Shown here in pieces: positions 52,954-62,600 of a stretch of 64,000 bases of DNA (the first letter of the stretch is position 1; each line of letters opens with the position of its first letter). The DNA comes from Streptomyces sp. A1136 (GTDB lineage: Bacteria; Actinomycetota; Actinomycetes; Streptomycetales; Streptomycetaceae): NCBI RefSeq assembly GCF_004795055.1, contig NZ_SSBJ01000020.1:1-64000 (forward strand). Reading direction: 5' to 3'. The notes under the pieces were generated by a model. The model was not told where the DNA came from and did no database searches. It saw nothing but the letters and a program-made list of their open reading frames with translations. Made by a program: the position numbers and the translations under genes.

Positions 52954-54123
52954 GTGTCCTTCGTACCCACCGACCCGCTCGGGCTCGACGATCTGCTGAG
53001 CCCCGAGGACCGCGCCGTCCGAGACACCGTGCGCGGCTGGGCCGCGGACCGGGTGCTGCCGGAGATCGCCGACTGGTACGAGCGCGGGGAGCTGCCCGGC
53101 ATCCGGGAGCTGGCCCGGGAGCTCGGGGCGATCGGGGCGCTCGGGATGTCCCTTCAGGGGTACGGGTGCGCCGGGGCCAGCGCCGTGCAGTACGGGTTGG
53201 CCTGCCTGGAGCTGGAGGCCGCCGACTCCGGCATCCGGTCCCTGGTTTCCGTACAGGGCTCGCTCGCGATGTACGCCATCCACCGCTACGGCTCGGAGGA
53301 GCAGAAGCAGCGCTGGCTCCCGGGCATGGCGGCCGGCGAGCTGATCGGCTGCTTCGGACTGACCGAGCCGGACGTCGGCTCCGACCCGGCCGCGATGCGC
53401 ACGTACGCCAAGCGCGACGGTACCGACTGGGTGCTGAACGGCCGCAAGATGTGGATCACCAACGGCAGCGTCGCCGCCGTCGCCGTGGTCTGGGCGCAGA
53501 CCGACGAGGGAATCCGCGGATTCGCCGTCCCCACGGACAGCGCCGGCTTTTCCGCGCCGGAGATCAAGCACAAGTGGTCGCTGCGCGCGTCGGTGACGAG
53601 CGAGCTGGTGATGGACGACGTACGGCTGCCCGCCGACGCGGTGCTTCCCGGCGTCACCGGGCTCAAGGGGCCGCTGGGCTGCCTCAGCCACGCGCGGTAC
53701 GGGATCATCTGGGGTGCCATGGGCGCGGCGCGCGCCTGCTTCGAGGCGGCGCTCGACTACGCGAAGACGCGGGAGCAGTTCGGCAAGCCGATCGGCGGCT
53801 TCCAGCTCACCCAGGCCAAGCTCGCGGACATGGCGCTGGAACTCCACAAGGGCATCCTGCTCGCCCACCACCTGGGCCGGCGCATGGACGCGGGGTCCCT
53901 GCGACCGGAGCAGATCAGTTTCGGCAAGCTCAACAACGTCCGCGAGGCCATCGACATCTGCCGCACCGCGCGGACCATCCTGGGTGCCAACGGGATCTCG
54001 CTCGAATACCCCGTCATGCGGCACGCCACCAACCTCGAATCGGTCCTCACCTACGAGGGAACCGTCGAGATGCACCAGTTGGTGCTGGGCAAGGCGCTCA
54101 CCGGGCTCGACGCCTTCCGGTGA
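52954..54123 (+). CDS. Acyl-CoA dehydrogenase, glutaryl-CoA dehydrogenase type
   Basis: The 389-residue flavoenzyme has IGCFGLTEPDVGSDPAAM (FAD and substrate loop), WITNGSVAAVAVVWAQ, ARYGIIWGAMGAARACFEAA, KTREQFGKPIGGFQLTQAKL, and the catalytic-base region LTYEGTVEMHQLVLGKALTG. The RYGIIWGAMG and YEGT segments are closest to glutaryl-CoA dehydrogenase, which works in lysine/tryptophan breakdown; other short-chain acyl-CoAs are possible. GTG 52954 has GGGAGG 5 nt upstream, and earlier in-frame codons are non-coding in composition. Confidence 0.9.
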   Translation: MSFVPTDPLGLDDLLSPEDRAVRDTVRGWAADRVLPEIADWYERGELPGIRELARELGAIGALGMSLQGYGCAGASAVQYGLACLELEAADSGIRSLVSVQGSLAMYAIHRYGSEEQKQRWLPGMAAGELIGCFGLTEPDVGSDPAAMRTYAKRDGTDWVLNGRKMWITNGSVAAVAVVWAQTDEGIRGFAVPTDSAGFSAPEIKHKWSLRASVTSELVMDDVRLPADAVLPGVTGLKGPLGCLSHARYGIIWGAMGAARACFEAALDYAKTREQFGKPIGGFQLTQAKLADMALELHKGILLAHHLGRRMDAGSLRPEQISFGKLNNVREAIDICRTARTILGANGISLEYPVMRHATNLESVLTYEGTVEMHQLVLGKALTGLDAFR

Positions 54124-54132
54124 GGGCCCTGC

Positions 54133-54594
54133 TCAGCTCTGGTTGAAGAAGTCCCGGGCGCGACCGCCCGCTTCGCCGCTGACGATCTGGGTGTCGGCCG
54201 GGGTCAGCAGGAAGACCCTGGTCGCCACCCGCTCGATCGAGCCGCGGAGCCCGAAGGTCAGACCGGCGGCGAAGTCGACCACGCGCTTCGCGTCGGCCGG
54301 CTCCATGGACGAGAGGTTGACGATCACCGGGACGCCCTCGCGGAACAGCTCGCCGATTCCACGCGCGTCACGGAATCCGTCGGGCGTCACGGTCGCGATC
54401 CGCCGACCCTGCTCGACCGCGGACTCCGACGCCACCTTGACGCGCGGATCGGTGACCCACTGGTCGCCGGGTCCGGACACCGAGCCGCCGTGCTGACGCT
54501 CCACGGCCTCCGCGTAGTCGTCGTCGTAGTACCGCTCGTCGTCGTTGTCCTCCACGAGACCCAACCAGGCACTCGCCTTGCGCACCGAACCCAT
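54133..54594 (-). CDS. SepF-like protein (SflA/SflB type paralogue)
   Basis: The 153-residue protein has the SepF outline: an N-terminal membrane-targeting helix candidate (VRKASAWLGLVED), an acidic Asp/Tyr-rich linker (about 15-40), and a SepF core with FREGVPVIVNLSSMEPADAK, RVVDFAAGLTFGLRGSIERV and VFLLTPADTQIV. Streptomyces has several SepF-type proteins besides the one in the division cluster; these paralogues influence septation and hyphal growth. It stands alone here, far from ftsZ. A strong AAGGAGG lies 6 nt before the ATG. Confidence 0.9.
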   Translation of the reverse strand: MGSVRKASAWLGLVEDNDDERYYDDDYAEAVERQHGGSVSGPGDQWVTDPRVKVASESAVEQGRRIATVTPDGFRDARGIGELFREGVPVIVNLSSMEPADAKRVVDFAAGLTFGLRGSIERVATRVFLLTPADTQIVSGEAGGRARDFFNQS

Positions 54595-54877
54595 GGACGC
54601 CTCCTTTCACCGCGGTCAGTTGTCTTCTCTTCCGCTGCCCCTATGGTCGTCCATGATGCTGACAACGCGCCAAGTGGATAGTCGGCGCGCACGGGTTTCG
54701 TGACGGTACTGGTGCAGAACATCCGTTGCACCGTCAAGGTTCCGACCGCCTGTCGCTGCTGACTGAGTGAAAATACGACTGCGGACGCCGTCCGGGTGAG
54801 CCCTGCGGGCGTACGGGTGAACGACCGGGCTCGATACGATGCCCGCCAAGCACGCGTATGACACGGGGGAACCACAC

Positions 54878-56149
54878 TTGTTCGGCATAGTCAGACCCTG
54901 CACGCACCGGCTGGGGGAGCGGTTCAAGACCGAGTGGATGGCCCATCTCTGCGGGCTGTGCCTGGCACTTCGCGGGGACCACGGCCAGTTCGCCAGGATC
55001 GTCACCAATTACGACGGGCTGCTGGTCTCCGTTCTGACGGAGGCTCAGTCTGGCCCGGCCCCCGGCTCGCGCCGCACCGCCGGGCCGTGTCCCCTGCGCG
55101 GGATGCGGACGGCCGCGGTGGCCGACGGGCAGGGTGCCCGCCTCGCCGCCGCGGTCTCACTGGTGCTCGCCTCCGCGAAGGTGCGGGACCACGTCGCGGA
55201 CCGAGACGGGTTGTTGGCCCGGGCCCCGATCGCGGCCGCCGCCCGCCGGGTCGCCCGGGGCTGGGACCGGGCCGGCGCCCGGACCGGGGCCTCGCTGGGC
55301 TTCGACACGGCGGTGCTGGTCGACGCCGTCGACCGACAGGGCGGCATCGAGTCCCTGGCAGGCCCCGGCACACCCGTGCTGGTGGTCACCGAGCCGACGG
55401 AGACCGCGACGGCGGCCGCCTTCGCGCATACCGCGATCCTCGCCGGACGGCCAGGCAACGCCGCCGCGCTCGCCGAGGCGGGCCGTTACTTCGGGCGGCT
55501 CGCGCACCTGCTGGACGCCGTGGAGGATCGGGCCGCCGACGCCGAGGCGGGCGCCTGGAACCCCCTCACGGCCACCGGCACCACCCTCACCGAGGCCCGG
55601 CGACTGTGCGACGACGCCCTCCACGGCATCCGGCTCGCCCTGCGCGAGGTGGAGTTCGCCGACGCGGGCCTCGCGCACCGGCTGCTGGTGCACGAACTGC
55701 GCACCTCCGTGGACCGCGCCTTCGGGACCGGCGGCTGCGGTCACACGGCGGTGAACTCCGCGGGGCAGGGCGGCTTCGGGGCCGCGCCGCAGGGGTACGG
55801 GGGCCCGGGCGCCGGCGGGGCGCCGTACGGGAGCGGAGGCCCGTACGCCCCGTACCCGCCGGCCGGGCCGGGGATGCCCCCGCCGATGGGCCCGGGCGGC
55901 CCCGGCTGGGGCGGCGGTGGGGGCGGGCTGCCCCCGCGGAAGCCGCGCCGCGGGCTGCTCGCCGGCTGCGCGGTCGCCGTGGGGCTGTTCTGCACCTGCC
56001 AACTGTGCTGTACCGACTACGAGGGCCCGTGGTCGCGCGAGAAGCGGGACGCGTGGTGCGACGACTGCGACTGCGGTGACTGCGGCGGTTGCGACTGCGG
56101 CGGCTGCGACGGGTGCGAGTGCTGCTGCTGTCCCTGCGACGGCTGCTGA
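54878..56149 (+). CDS. DUF5685-type protein with Cys-rich C-terminal tail
   Basis: The 423-residue protein begins LFGIVRPCTHRLGERFKTEW and AHLCGLCLALRGDHGQ. A helical domain follows to about residue 295, with HLLDAVEDRAADAEAGAWNPL, which resembles a metal-binding acidic pair. A Gly/Pro/Tyr-rich linker (about 300-360) leads to a hydrophobic helix (LLAGCAVAVGLF). The last 60 residues contain 19 Cys in patterns such as DCDCGDCGGCDCGGCDGC. TTG 54878 is chosen because GGGGGAA lies about 7 nt upstream and the family starts at FGIVRPC; ATG 54839 is an alternative. Function unknown. Confidence 0.8.
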   Translation: MFGIVRPCTHRLGERFKTEWMAHLCGLCLALRGDHGQFARIVTNYDGLLVSVLTEAQSGPAPGSRRTAGPCPLRGMRTAAVADGQGARLAAAVSLVLASAKVRDHVADRDGLLARAPIAAAARRVARGWDRAGARTGASLGFDTAVLVDAVDRQGGIESLAGPGTPVLVVTEPTETATAAAFAHTAILAGRPGNAAALAEAGRYFGRLAHLLDAVEDRAADAEAGAWNPLTATGTTLTEARRLCDDALHGIRLALREVEFADAGLAHRLLVHELRTSVDRAFGTGGCGHTAVNSAGQGGFGAAPQGYGGPGAGGAPYGSGGPYAPYPPAGPGMPPPMGPGGPGWGGGGGGLPPRKPRRGLLAGCAVAVGLFCTCQLCCTDYEGPWSREKRDAWCDDCDCGDCGGCDCGGCDGCECCCCPCDGC

Positions 56150-56228
56150 CCGCCTGTCAGGTGACCCGCGGCCCCGGACGGAGTACCGGGCGGTTCCCCT
56201 CACCGCCCGTGTGGAAGGGCTGAGGGCC

Positions 56229-57062
56229 ATGAGCGATCACGAAGCGGGCGGCCACGCGGCGGACGACCCGGACACCGCCTGGAAGCAGTGGCACGAACGC
56301 CGCCTGGCCACCGTGTCCGCCCCTTACGGACCACTCTCCCTGACCGGCACGCACTGGCTCGCCGACTACCCGGACGGTCGAATTCCGGCCGTTCCGGGGC
56401 GCTGGCGCGTCACCGAGGGCGCGGTGGCCCTCAACGCCGGACCGCGGGACGGACTCGGCCTCGACGGCCAGCCCTTCACGGGCGACGTCGAACTCGCCGC
56501 CGACGACGGTCCGGCCTCGCGGTCGCGGGTCACGGCCGGGGACGTACGCCTCGTGGTCGTCCTGCGGGAGGGGGAGTGGGCGGTCCGCGCCTTCGACCCG
56601 GCCGCGGCGGCCCGGCGCGCCTTCGGCGGTATCGAGGCGGGCCCCTACGATCCCGACTTCGTGCAGGTGGGCCACTTCCGCCCCTACGGCGAGGACCAGA
56701 CCGTCCAGGTCGAGAACGCCGACGGACGAACCCGGGGGCTCGGCCTCGGGGGTGAGCTGAGCTTCGTCCACGGGGGCGTGGAGCACACCCTCCAGGTCGC
56801 GGTGGACCGTGAGGACGGCAGCCTCTGGGCCGTCTTCGCCGACGCCACCAGCGGCACGTCCAGTTACCGTTTCCGATTCCTGCGGCCCGGTACCCCCGCC
56901 GCGGACCGCTCCGTCACCGTCGATTTCAACCGGGCGCTGTTGCCTCCCTGTGCCTTCGCCGATCACTTCATCTGCCCCTTCCCCCCGCCCGGCAACATCC
57001 TGCCGTTCGCGGTCGCGGCGGGCGAGCGGAGGCTGAAACCCGCCCTTGCTCCAGCAATCTGA
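56229..57062 (+). CDS. DUF1684 domain protein
   Basis: The 277-residue protein matches DUF1684: W-x-x-W-H-E-x-R near the start (AWKQWHERRLATV), GPLSLTGTHWLAD, FRPYGEDQTVQVEN, and the C-terminal FNRALLPPCAFADHFICPFPPPGNILPFAVAAGE in outline, whose conserved Cys and His suggest metal or substrate binding. The biochemical role of the family is unknown. ATG 56229 is at the family start; the longer open frame overlaps the upstream gene's Cys tail in another frame. Confidence 0.86.
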   Translation: MSDHEAGGHAADDPDTAWKQWHERRLATVSAPYGPLSLTGTHWLADYPDGRIPAVPGRWRVTEGAVALNAGPRDGLGLDGQPFTGDVELAADDGPASRSRVTAGDVRLVVVLREGEWAVRAFDPAAAARRAFGGIEAGPYDPDFVQVGHFRPYGEDQTVQVENADGRTRGLGLGGELSFVHGGVEHTLQVAVDREDGSLWAVFADATSGTSSYRFRFLRPGTPAADRSVTVDFNRALLPPCAFADHFICPFPPPGNILPFAVAAGERRLKPALAPAI

Positions 57063-57103
57063 CGCCAGGACACTCCCGTCAGCGTCTCTCTAGGGACTTG
57101 TCA

Positions 57104-57138
57104 GGGGCACGGCGAACGCCAGGCGTTCGCCGTGCCCC
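57104..57138 (+). terminator. Hairpin terminator after the DUF1684 gene
   Basis: GGGGCACGGCGAACGCC and GGCGTTCGCCGTGCCCC are perfect inverse copies meeting at one base, so a 13-15 bp stem with a small loop can form. It lies about 40 nt after the DUF1684 stop and about 70 nt before the protease start. Confidence 0.82.
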
Positions 57139-57205
57139 CGGCCGCTCCCTCACAGGCACCGGCACCCCCACGCGCCGGGCCCCGATCCCTTACCGGGAGG
57201 ACGAA

Positions 57206-58087
57206 GTGAGGACCAAGATCACCCGTACCAGGCTGCTCGCGGCCGCCGTCGGCGCCGCCGCCGTCGCCGCGCTCGCGCTGCCCACCGCCGCCAGCGCGGA
57301 CGCGAAGGACAGCGGTTTCAGTGCCGCCCGGCTGGCCTCGGCCGAGGCCTCCGTCCTGCGTGCCGACGTCGCCGGTACCGCCTGGAACACCGACCCCGCC
57401 ACCGGGACCCTCGTGGTCACCGCCGACTCCACCGTCACGGCCGCCGACATCGCCAGGATCCGCCGCGAGGCCGGACCCGACGCCGCGGCCCTGCGGATCG
57501 AGCGCACCTCCGGCAAGCTGCGCAAGCTGCTCTCCGGCGGCGACGCCATCTACGCGTCGAGCTGGCGCTGCTCGCTCGGCTTCAACGTCAGGAGCGGGAG
57601 CAACTACTACATCCTCACGGCCGGGCACTGCACCGACGGCGCGGGCACCTGGTGGACCAGCACCTCCCACAGCAGCACCATCGGCACCACCGTCGGCTCC
57701 AGTTTCCCCACCAATGACTACGGCCTGATCAAGTACGCCGGCAACTCGCCCGTGCCGCCCGGCACCGTCGGCAGCCAGGACATCACCAGCGCCGTCGACG
57801 CCACCACCGGCATGTCCGTCACCCGACGCGGCTCCACCACCGGAGTCCACGGCGGCACCGTCACCGGCCTCAACGCCACCGTCAACTACGGCAACGGCGA
57901 CATCGTCTACGGCATGATCAAGACCAATGTCTGCGCGGAGCCCGGCGACAGCGGCGGCCCGCTCTACTCCGGCAGCCGCGCGGTCGGCCTCACCTCCGGC
58001 GGCAGCGGCAACTGCTCCTCCGGCGGGACCACCTTCTTCCAGCCCGTCGTGGAAGCCCTGAACGCCTACGGCGTCAGCGTGTACTGA
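57206..58087 (+). CDS. Streptogrisin-type secreted serine protease (S1)
   Basis: The 293-residue preproenzyme has a signal peptide (LLAAAVGAAAVAALALPTAASA), a pro-region to about residue 110, and a mature domain starting near SGGDAIYASS, as in streptogrisins. The catalytic triad is His141 (LTAGHC), Asp171 (TNDYGLIKY) and Ser249 (PGDSGGPL). Cys122/142 and Cys243/270 fit the two expected disulfides. GTG 57206 has GGGAGGA 5 nt upstream. It is monocistronic between two hairpins. Confidence 0.94.
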   Translation: MRTKITRTRLLAAAVGAAAVAALALPTAASADAKDSGFSAARLASAEASVLRADVAGTAWNTDPATGTLVVTADSTVTAADIARIRREAGPDAAALRIERTSGKLRKLLSGGDAIYASSWRCSLGFNVRSGSNYYILTAGHCTDGAGTWWTSTSHSSTIGTTVGSSFPTNDYGLIKYAGNSPVPPGTVGSQDITSAVDATTGMSVTRRGSTTGVHGGTVTGLNATVNYGNGDIVYGMIKTNVCAEPGDSGGPLYSGSRAVGLTSGGSGNCSSGGTTFFQPVVEALNAYGVSVY

Positions 58088-58106
58088 GCCACCCGCGTCC
58101 GCGTAC

Positions 58107-58145
58107 CCCTGGACGTCCTCCCGCCTTCTGGGAGGATGTCCAGGG
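58107..58145 (+). terminator. Terminator after the protease gene
   Basis: Arms CCCTGGACGTCCTCCC and GGGAGGATGTCCAGGG form a 16-bp stem with one G-T pair and a 7-nt loop. It starts 20 nt past the protease stop. Confidence 0.85.
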
Positions 58146-58178
58146 CGTGCGTGTTTCCGGGGGGAGGCAGGTTTCCTT

Positions 58179-58658
58179 ATGAAACGCATCGGGGTGACCG
58201 GTCACCGGTCGATTCCCATCGAGGCGCTCGGACACGTCGGGCAGTGCCTGCGGGCCGTACTGTGCGGCCGCGAGGGGCCGTTGGAGGCGCTCTCCAGCCT
58301 CGCGGAGGGCGCGGACCAGTTGTTCGCCGGCATCGCCCTGGAATGCGGCGCGGACCTCACCGTGGTGATCCCCAGCGAGGACTACGAGGACGACTTCGCG
58401 GACGCCGAAGCCCTGGCCCGCTACCGGCGGCTCAGGCGCCGGGCCGCCCAGGAGGTGCGGATGGGCTTCGCCCGCTCCACCGACGAGGCGTACTACGCCG
58501 CCGGCACCTACATCGCCGAGTCGTGCGACCGCCTGGTCGCCGTCTGGGACGGCCTCCCGGCCCGCGGCCACGGCGGCACCGGCGAGATCGTCGCCTACGC
58601 CCGGGCACTCGGCAAACCCGTCACCGTCATCTGGCGGGAGGGCGTGACCCGGGAGTGA
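58179..58658 (+). CDS. SLOG-like Rossmann-fold protein (nucleotide sensor)
   Basis: The 159-residue protein reads as a single Rossmannoid domain: KRIGVTGHRSI (first strand and loop, 2-12), SSLAEGADQLFAGIALECGADLTVVIP in outline, CDRLVAVWDG, and GHGGTGEIVAYARALGKPVTVI. The GGTGE loop and the GADQLFA helix are marks of the SLOG/LOG-DprA superfamily, whose members bind nucleotides or NAD-derived signals in conflict systems. GGGGGAGG lies about 11 nt before the ATG. It is convergent, by 24 nt, with the SLATT gene. Assignment to a particular SLOG family is uncertain. Confidence 0.78.
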   Translation: MKRIGVTGHRSIPIEALGHVGQCLRAVLCGREGPLEALSSLAEGADQLFAGIALECGADLTVVIPSEDYEDDFADAEALARYRRLRRRAAQEVRMGFARSTDEAYYAAGTYIAESCDRLVAVWDGLPARGHGGTGEIVAYARALGKPVTVIWREGVTRE

Positions 58659-58682
58659 GCCACGCCCTGTGCCCGCCACCGC

Positions 58683-59591
58683 TCAACTGCTGTGCCGGGC
58701 GAGCCAGTCCGTGTGCTGCGGGGAGACGTACCGCTCCGTCTCGTACACCGCCGACGGCCACTGCGACTCGGTGATCGTCGTCTGCATCACCACCATCATC
58801 GCCGACAGGTCCTGCTCGATCAGCGTGTGCGCCTCGATCAGCGGATGGTGGCGCCTGACCTCGTTCCAGGCGACGGCCGCCGCGGCGGCGGCGCTCAGCA
58901 GCGCCGTGAGTGACGGGCCCGGCCCCGAGCCGAACGCGCCGAGCAGCGAGAACAGCAGGGCCACGCACGTCAGCAGCACGATCGTCCAGGACCACAGCGC
59001 AGTCGCCCGCCGGGACACCTCCGTCTTGCGCTGGTACCAGTTGCGCTGCTCGATCAACCGATCCCGTACGTACGTCTCCCGGCGCACCTGGTAGCCCAGT
59101 CCGCGCAGCCGCTGCATCGCCCCGGTGATCTCCCCGCCCTCCGGCACCAGGCCCGCGGCGCGGGGATCTTCCCAACCCATCTTGCGCAGCTCGTCCAGCC
59201 CCGCCTCCAGTCGGGTCCGGTACGTCGCCTCCGGGGCGCCGACGTCACTGCCGAACGGCGCCCCGTGCACCGCGTACCGCCAGGCCAGGGACTTGATGAA
59301 CTCCGCCGCGCTCCGGTTGAGTTGCCACTGCGGACGGGCCCGGCGCCTGGTCGCCCTTACGCCCACCGCCAGCACCCCGGCGTAGGCCAGCGCGCTCAGC
59401 GCGCCGAACAGGTGCAGCGGGCCCGCGGCGGGCGCGGAGGGCAGGGTGGCGGCCGCCGCGGCCGCCACCAGCAGCATCAGCTGCCGGCGCGTGGCCCGGG
59501 TGGACTCCCGCTGCCGGGAGATCGCCGCCTGGTCGGTGTGGTGGAAGAGGGCCGGCAGGTCCTCGTTCCGGAACGTCATGCTGTCGCTCAC
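58683..59591 (-). CDS. SLATT/DUF4231-type membrane protein
   Basis: The 302-residue protein has four hydrophobic helices in two pairs (about 37-55 and 58-79; 197-219 and 225-243). Between them are WQLNRSAAEFIKSLAWRYAVHGAPF and a charged helical stretch with YVRDRLIEQRNWYQRKTE, matching tandem SLATT/DUF4231 units. SLATT proteins are proposed pore-forming effectors paired with SLOG or nucleotide-synthesising proteins. GTG 59591 lacks a good Shine-Dalgarno; ATG 59579 (MTFRNEDLP) is possible. It lies 64 nt downstream of the FxsT-type gene, with a hairpin between. Confidence 0.85.
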   Translation of the reverse strand: MSDSMTFRNEDLPALFHHTDQAAISRQRESTRATRRQLMLLVAAAAAATLPSAPAAGPLHLFGALSALAYAGVLAVGVRATRRRARPQWQLNRSAAEFIKSLAWRYAVHGAPFGSDVGAPEATYRTRLEAGLDELRKMGWEDPRAAGLVPEGGEITGAMQRLRGLGYQVRRETYVRDRLIEQRNWYQRKTEVSRRATALWSWTIVLLTCVALLFSLLGAFGSGPGPSLTALLSAAAAAAVAWNEVRRHHPLIEAHTLIEQDLSAMMVVMQTTITESQWPSAVYETERYVSPQHTDWLARHSS

Positions 59592-59618
59592 AGCAACCCC
59601 CCAGGTCTGCTGTAGGGG

Positions 59619-59650
59619 CGGAGGGCGGCCCGTGCGGGGGCCGCCCTCCG
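59619..59650 (-). terminator. Hairpin between the FxsT-type and SLATT genes
   Basis: CGGAGGGCGGCC and GGCCGCCCTCCG pair perfectly over 12 bp around an 8-nt loop. On the minus strand it follows the FxsT-type stop by 5 nt. It may end or attenuate transcription, so the SLATT gene could be expressed at a lower level or from its own promoter. Confidence 0.65.
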
Positions 59651-59655
59651 TCGGA

Positions 59656-62600
59656 TCACACGGCGAGCGGCTCCAGGTCGCGGTGGACCCGGCGCTCGTC
59701 GCGGGCGTAGCGGGTCAGACCGTGGTCCTCGCCGAGCAGGCGCGTCAGCTCGGCCACCGTCTCCGTCCGTACCCGGGCCGCTTCCTCCTTGCGGCCCATC
59801 ATGTCCAGGCTCACCGCCATGTTCGACGCGGCCGCCAGGGTCTCCGGGTGGTGCGTCCCGAGCGCTTCGCGCAGCCGCAGCACCACCAGCCGCTCCAGCT
59901 CCAACGCACCCTCCGGGTCCCCGAGGTCGGCGAGGGCGTTGGCCAGGTTCAGGTTGCCGAAGATGGTGTGCGGGTGGTTGTCGCCCAGCACCTCGCGCAT
60001 GTGCCGGATCGTCTGGCGCAGCATCGGCTCCGCCGTGTCAGCGGAGCCCGTGCCCCAGTGGAAGACGGCCAGGTTGTTGACGGCCGCCAGGGTGTACGGG
60101 TGCCGCTCGCCCGGCACCTTCACGTACTCGTCCACCACCTCCTGCGCCAGGTCCCGCGCCGCGCCCGCGTCCCCGGTCGCGAACAGGTCGGCCGCCAGGT
60201 TCAGTTCACAGGCCAGCAGGTCCGGGTTGACGGACGTGTACTTGGCGCGGTAGCGGTTGCGCGTCGCCGTCGTCAGCCGCAGCGCGTCCTCCAGGTCGCC
60301 CGCCCTGCGCAGCGACACCGCCAGGTTCTTCGCCGCGGACAGGGTGCCCGGGAAGGCCCGGCCGAGCGTCCGCTTGTAGATGTCGTACGTCCGGCTCAGC
60401 AACTGCACCGAATCGTCGTACCGGCCCACCTCGCGCAGGTCACGGGCCAGGTTCTGCGCCGAGGACAGGGTGTACGGGTGGTCCGGGCCCAGTACCTCGG
60501 TGCGCCGGTCGAACACCTCCTGGTCGATCTCCCGGGCCCGGGAGTACTGCCCGACCATGCGCAGGTTCAGGGCCAGGTTGTTCGCGGCGGCCAGGGTCCT
60601 GGGGTGCGCCTCGTGGAAGATCTGCCCGAAGCCCTCGTGCGCGGCCGTCGCCAGCTCCATCGCCTCGCCGTAGCGGCCGAGCGCCCCCAGGTCCATCGCG
60701 AGACCGCTGGTGGTCATGTACGTGTGCGGGTGGGAGGGCCCGAGCGCGGTCCGCTGCCGTTCCAGGGTGACCTCGTCCATCTCCTTCGCCTCCACGAACC
60801 GGCCCTGCGAGCGCAGGATGTTCGACAGGTGGAAGCGCAGGTACAGGTACTGGAGGTCGCTGTCGCCCAGCATCTCCTTCCACACCTCGCGCAGCTCCTC
60901 GCCGAGCTGGTACGCGGCCTTGAAGTCGCCGCGCTTCCACAGGTAGCGCACCCGGTCGATCAGCAGTCGGCGGGTCTCCGGCTCCTTGCAGAACCGGGCC
61001 TCCGAAGGCGTCAGGTGCGGCCAGATCGTGTTGAACCGCGGCCAGGTGGCCGGATTGTCTATGGGCTCGTCGTCATCGGGCCGGGCACCGGCCAGGATGC
61101 GGTGCACGGCGTGCCGGGCCTCGCGCTGCTCCTCCTCCGACAACTGCGCCCGGATCACGGCCTGGACGAGGCGGTGCACCTGGATGCTGTTGCCGACCTG
61201 GTCGACCTTGGCCATCGCGAACCGGCCGATCTCCCGGATCACCCGCCCCAGCATCAGCTTCTCCTGGAGCGAGGAGTCGTACGGCTTGAGGGCGTTGATC
61301 ATCTCCTTGCTGTACAGGAGGTTCGCCGATATCGGCTCCGGCGCGAAGAAGGCGCACAGCTGCAACAGCCGCACGGCGGCCGGGGAGCGGGACTGGAGGC
61401 GCTCGATGGAGACGTTCCAGGTCGCGGCGACCGGCTCCGGGTAGCCGGCCGGCTGGTTCAACCCGAGCACGCTCGCGGCCTGCTGCGCCAACTGTTCCAG
61501 GTACGCGGACACGGGCGTGGCGGTCTCCGCGATCCAGGCACCCGCCTGCTCGACGGCGAGCGGCAGGTCACCCACCGCTATGGCCACCTGCTCGGCGTCC
61601 TCGTGGGAAAGACCGGGGGCGCGCCGCTGGAGGTGCTCGACGGACTCCTCGCGCAGGAACACGTCCACCGGCAGGGCGTCCCCGTACTGCGACCAGGACT
61701 GGTTGCGCGAGGTGACCAGCACGTGCCCCGGGCCGCCCGGCGGGAAGAACCGCTTGAGCGCCTCGGGGTCGTCGGCGTTGTCGAAGACCAGCAGCCAGCG
61801 CGAGGTGGGCACGCCGCGTCGCAGCAGGTCGATCGCCTCCTGGGAGGCGGCCGCCATGTCCTCGCCCGTCTGGGCGCCGAGCCGTACCGCCAGCTCGGCG
61901 AGGGCCGCGACCACGTCGTCGGTCTGCTCCGAGGAGATCCACCAGACCAGGTCGTAGTCCGCCATGAACCGGTGCACGTACTCCAGGGCCACCTGGGTCT
62001 TGCCGACGCCGCCGAGCCCGTACAGGGTCTGCGGCTGCGGCAGCACCACGGCCATCCCCCCGCCGAGCTGGTTGCGCATCCGCTCCAGCACGATGCTGCG
62101 CCCGGTGAAACCGGTGTTGCGGGGCGGCGCGTTCCAGATCTTGGGCACCGTGCCCGGGAACCGGGGGCCGGGCTGGGAGGCACTGTTGACGGTGTCGTTC
62201 AGGGCCATGGGCCGCTCCACCGCCCGCAGCAGGGCGGTCGTCGCGTGCACCTCGTCGAGACGGAAGAGGTCGACCGGGTTCCGGTCGATGTACGGGGTCG
62301 CGAGCCGTACGTCGCCCACCCGCAGCGGCACCAGCTGACGCCGGCCCCCCGTCGGGTCGTCGGCGGCGGCCCGGTTCCACACCTCGACGGCGCGCGCGGA
62401 CTTGAGGAAGGCACTGGAGAGCAGCACGACCGTGCGGGCGGCGTTGTCGACGCTGATGCCCGAACCGCCGAGCGTGTCCCCGGAGGAGGGGGCGGGGGCC
62501 ACTTCCGCCGACACGTCCTTGGGCACCACACGGAATCCGGCCCGGGTGAGCACCGACTCGATCCAGTCGGCCCACATCCGGTTCTCGGCGACGTAGCAGA

